Assembly (NCBI GenBank): GCA_025355725.1
Contig: JANXZC010000111.1
Span: 1 to 39,072, forward strand
Source of the DNA: Syntrophus sp. (in: bacteria)
GTDB lineage: Bacteria; Desulfobacterota; Syntrophia; Syntrophales; UBA8958
DNA: 39,072 bases
Direction of reading: 5' to 3'
The stretch's first letter is position 1; every line of letters begins with the position of its first letter. The notes below the pieces were generated by a model. That model was not told the DNA's origin. It worked only from the letters and a program-made list of their open reading frames with translations, and ran no database searches. This document shows, in pieces, positions 38,835 through 39,072 of this stretch. The position numbers and the translations under genes were made by a program.

Positions 38835-39072
38835 CCATGCTGACTCATTGCTAACTATATTCATGAAATGTTAGTCAATGCACCTATCACATCGTAGTTC
38901 ACTTTGAATAGTTCGTAGACTGTAAGCTTTGAAGTTACTTATGTGTCCGTGAATGAAGTTCTTGTTACCAAGTCTGAAGACAAACTACAGTTCAATACTT
39001 TCTTGGACAACGTTTTCAATTTATAGAAATTCACACTTAGCAAGTACAAACAAAGGTTCTGAAAAAGCTCGC

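Larger units (their letters stand above)
38620..39072. other. AT-rich tail without a convincing gene
   Basis: The base composition falls sharply after the tRNA terminator. The longest open frame (from 38624) is Ile/Ser/Phe-rich, lacks a ribosome site and crosses the tmRNA-like fragment, so I do not call it. The window ends without another start or known motif. Confidence 0.6.

Overview
The window looks like a chromosomal segment of a Gram-negative anaerobe, probably a Desulfobacterota (deltaproteobacterium) of the Syntrophales type. The evidence is the TamA/TamB outer-membrane assembly pair, a sigma-54 two-component system, a selenocysteine-containing SelD, a BKACE-type beta-keto acid cleavage enzyme next to an aminotransferase, and many co-directional genes with 4-base ATGA overlaps. 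The assignment rests on gene style, not on a phylogenetic marker. DNA is GC-rich except for an AT-rich tail after the tRNA gene.

Layout. 1-677: 3' end of a CsgG-like gene, closed by a bidirectional terminator. 831-5490 (minus): a co-directional run behind a good sigma-70 promoter: FN3-OmpA protein, Sir2 deacylase, NRDE/TANGO2 protein, Nudix hydrolase, NTF2-like/EF-hand protein and zinc HDAC-like hydrolase. 5672-7123 (plus): a diadenylate cyclase fused to YbbR repeats. 7120-13545 (minus): acetolactate decarboxylase, TamA, TamB. 13855-17688 (plus): CorA, a ferritin-like protein, a class III aminotransferase and a BKACE enzyme.

The most unusual part is 18007-27787 on the minus strand. It holds a complete diversity-generating retroelement (DGR): an exported FGE-sulfatase/C-type-lectin-fold target with a C-terminal variable repeat, an HRDC-domain accessory gene broken by a one-base frameshift, an Avd-like accessory gene, a DGR reverse transcriptase, a template repeat and a terminator. 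Of 23 template/variable mismatches over 122 bp, 22 fall on template adenines. Upstream on the same strand lie a HicB/HicA pair, an exported DUF4384-type protein, an exported caspase-family protease with CARDB-like domains, and a sigma-54 response regulator with its sensor kinase. I infer that the kinase may control an exported recognition/protease system whose recognition protein is diversified.

Between the kinase and selD is a likely small RNA gene: a sigma-54 promoter (28090-28105), about 105 nt of sequence with an anti-Shine-Dalgarno-like stretch, and a perfect intrinsic terminator. selD reads through an in-frame UGA as selenocysteine and overlaps a DHH phosphoesterase gene. 30601-31477 (minus) encodes an FmdB zinc ribbon and an HExxH protein. 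31631-35941 (minus) is a cell-wall cluster: an alanine racemase with a ~270-residue extension and two divergent D-Ala-D-Ala ligases. 36131-38380 is a CHASE2 adenylate cyclase, divergent from tRNA-Thr(CGT). The last 450 bases are AT-rich, without a convincing gene, and contain a tmRNA/tRNA-like 3' end that may mark an integration site.
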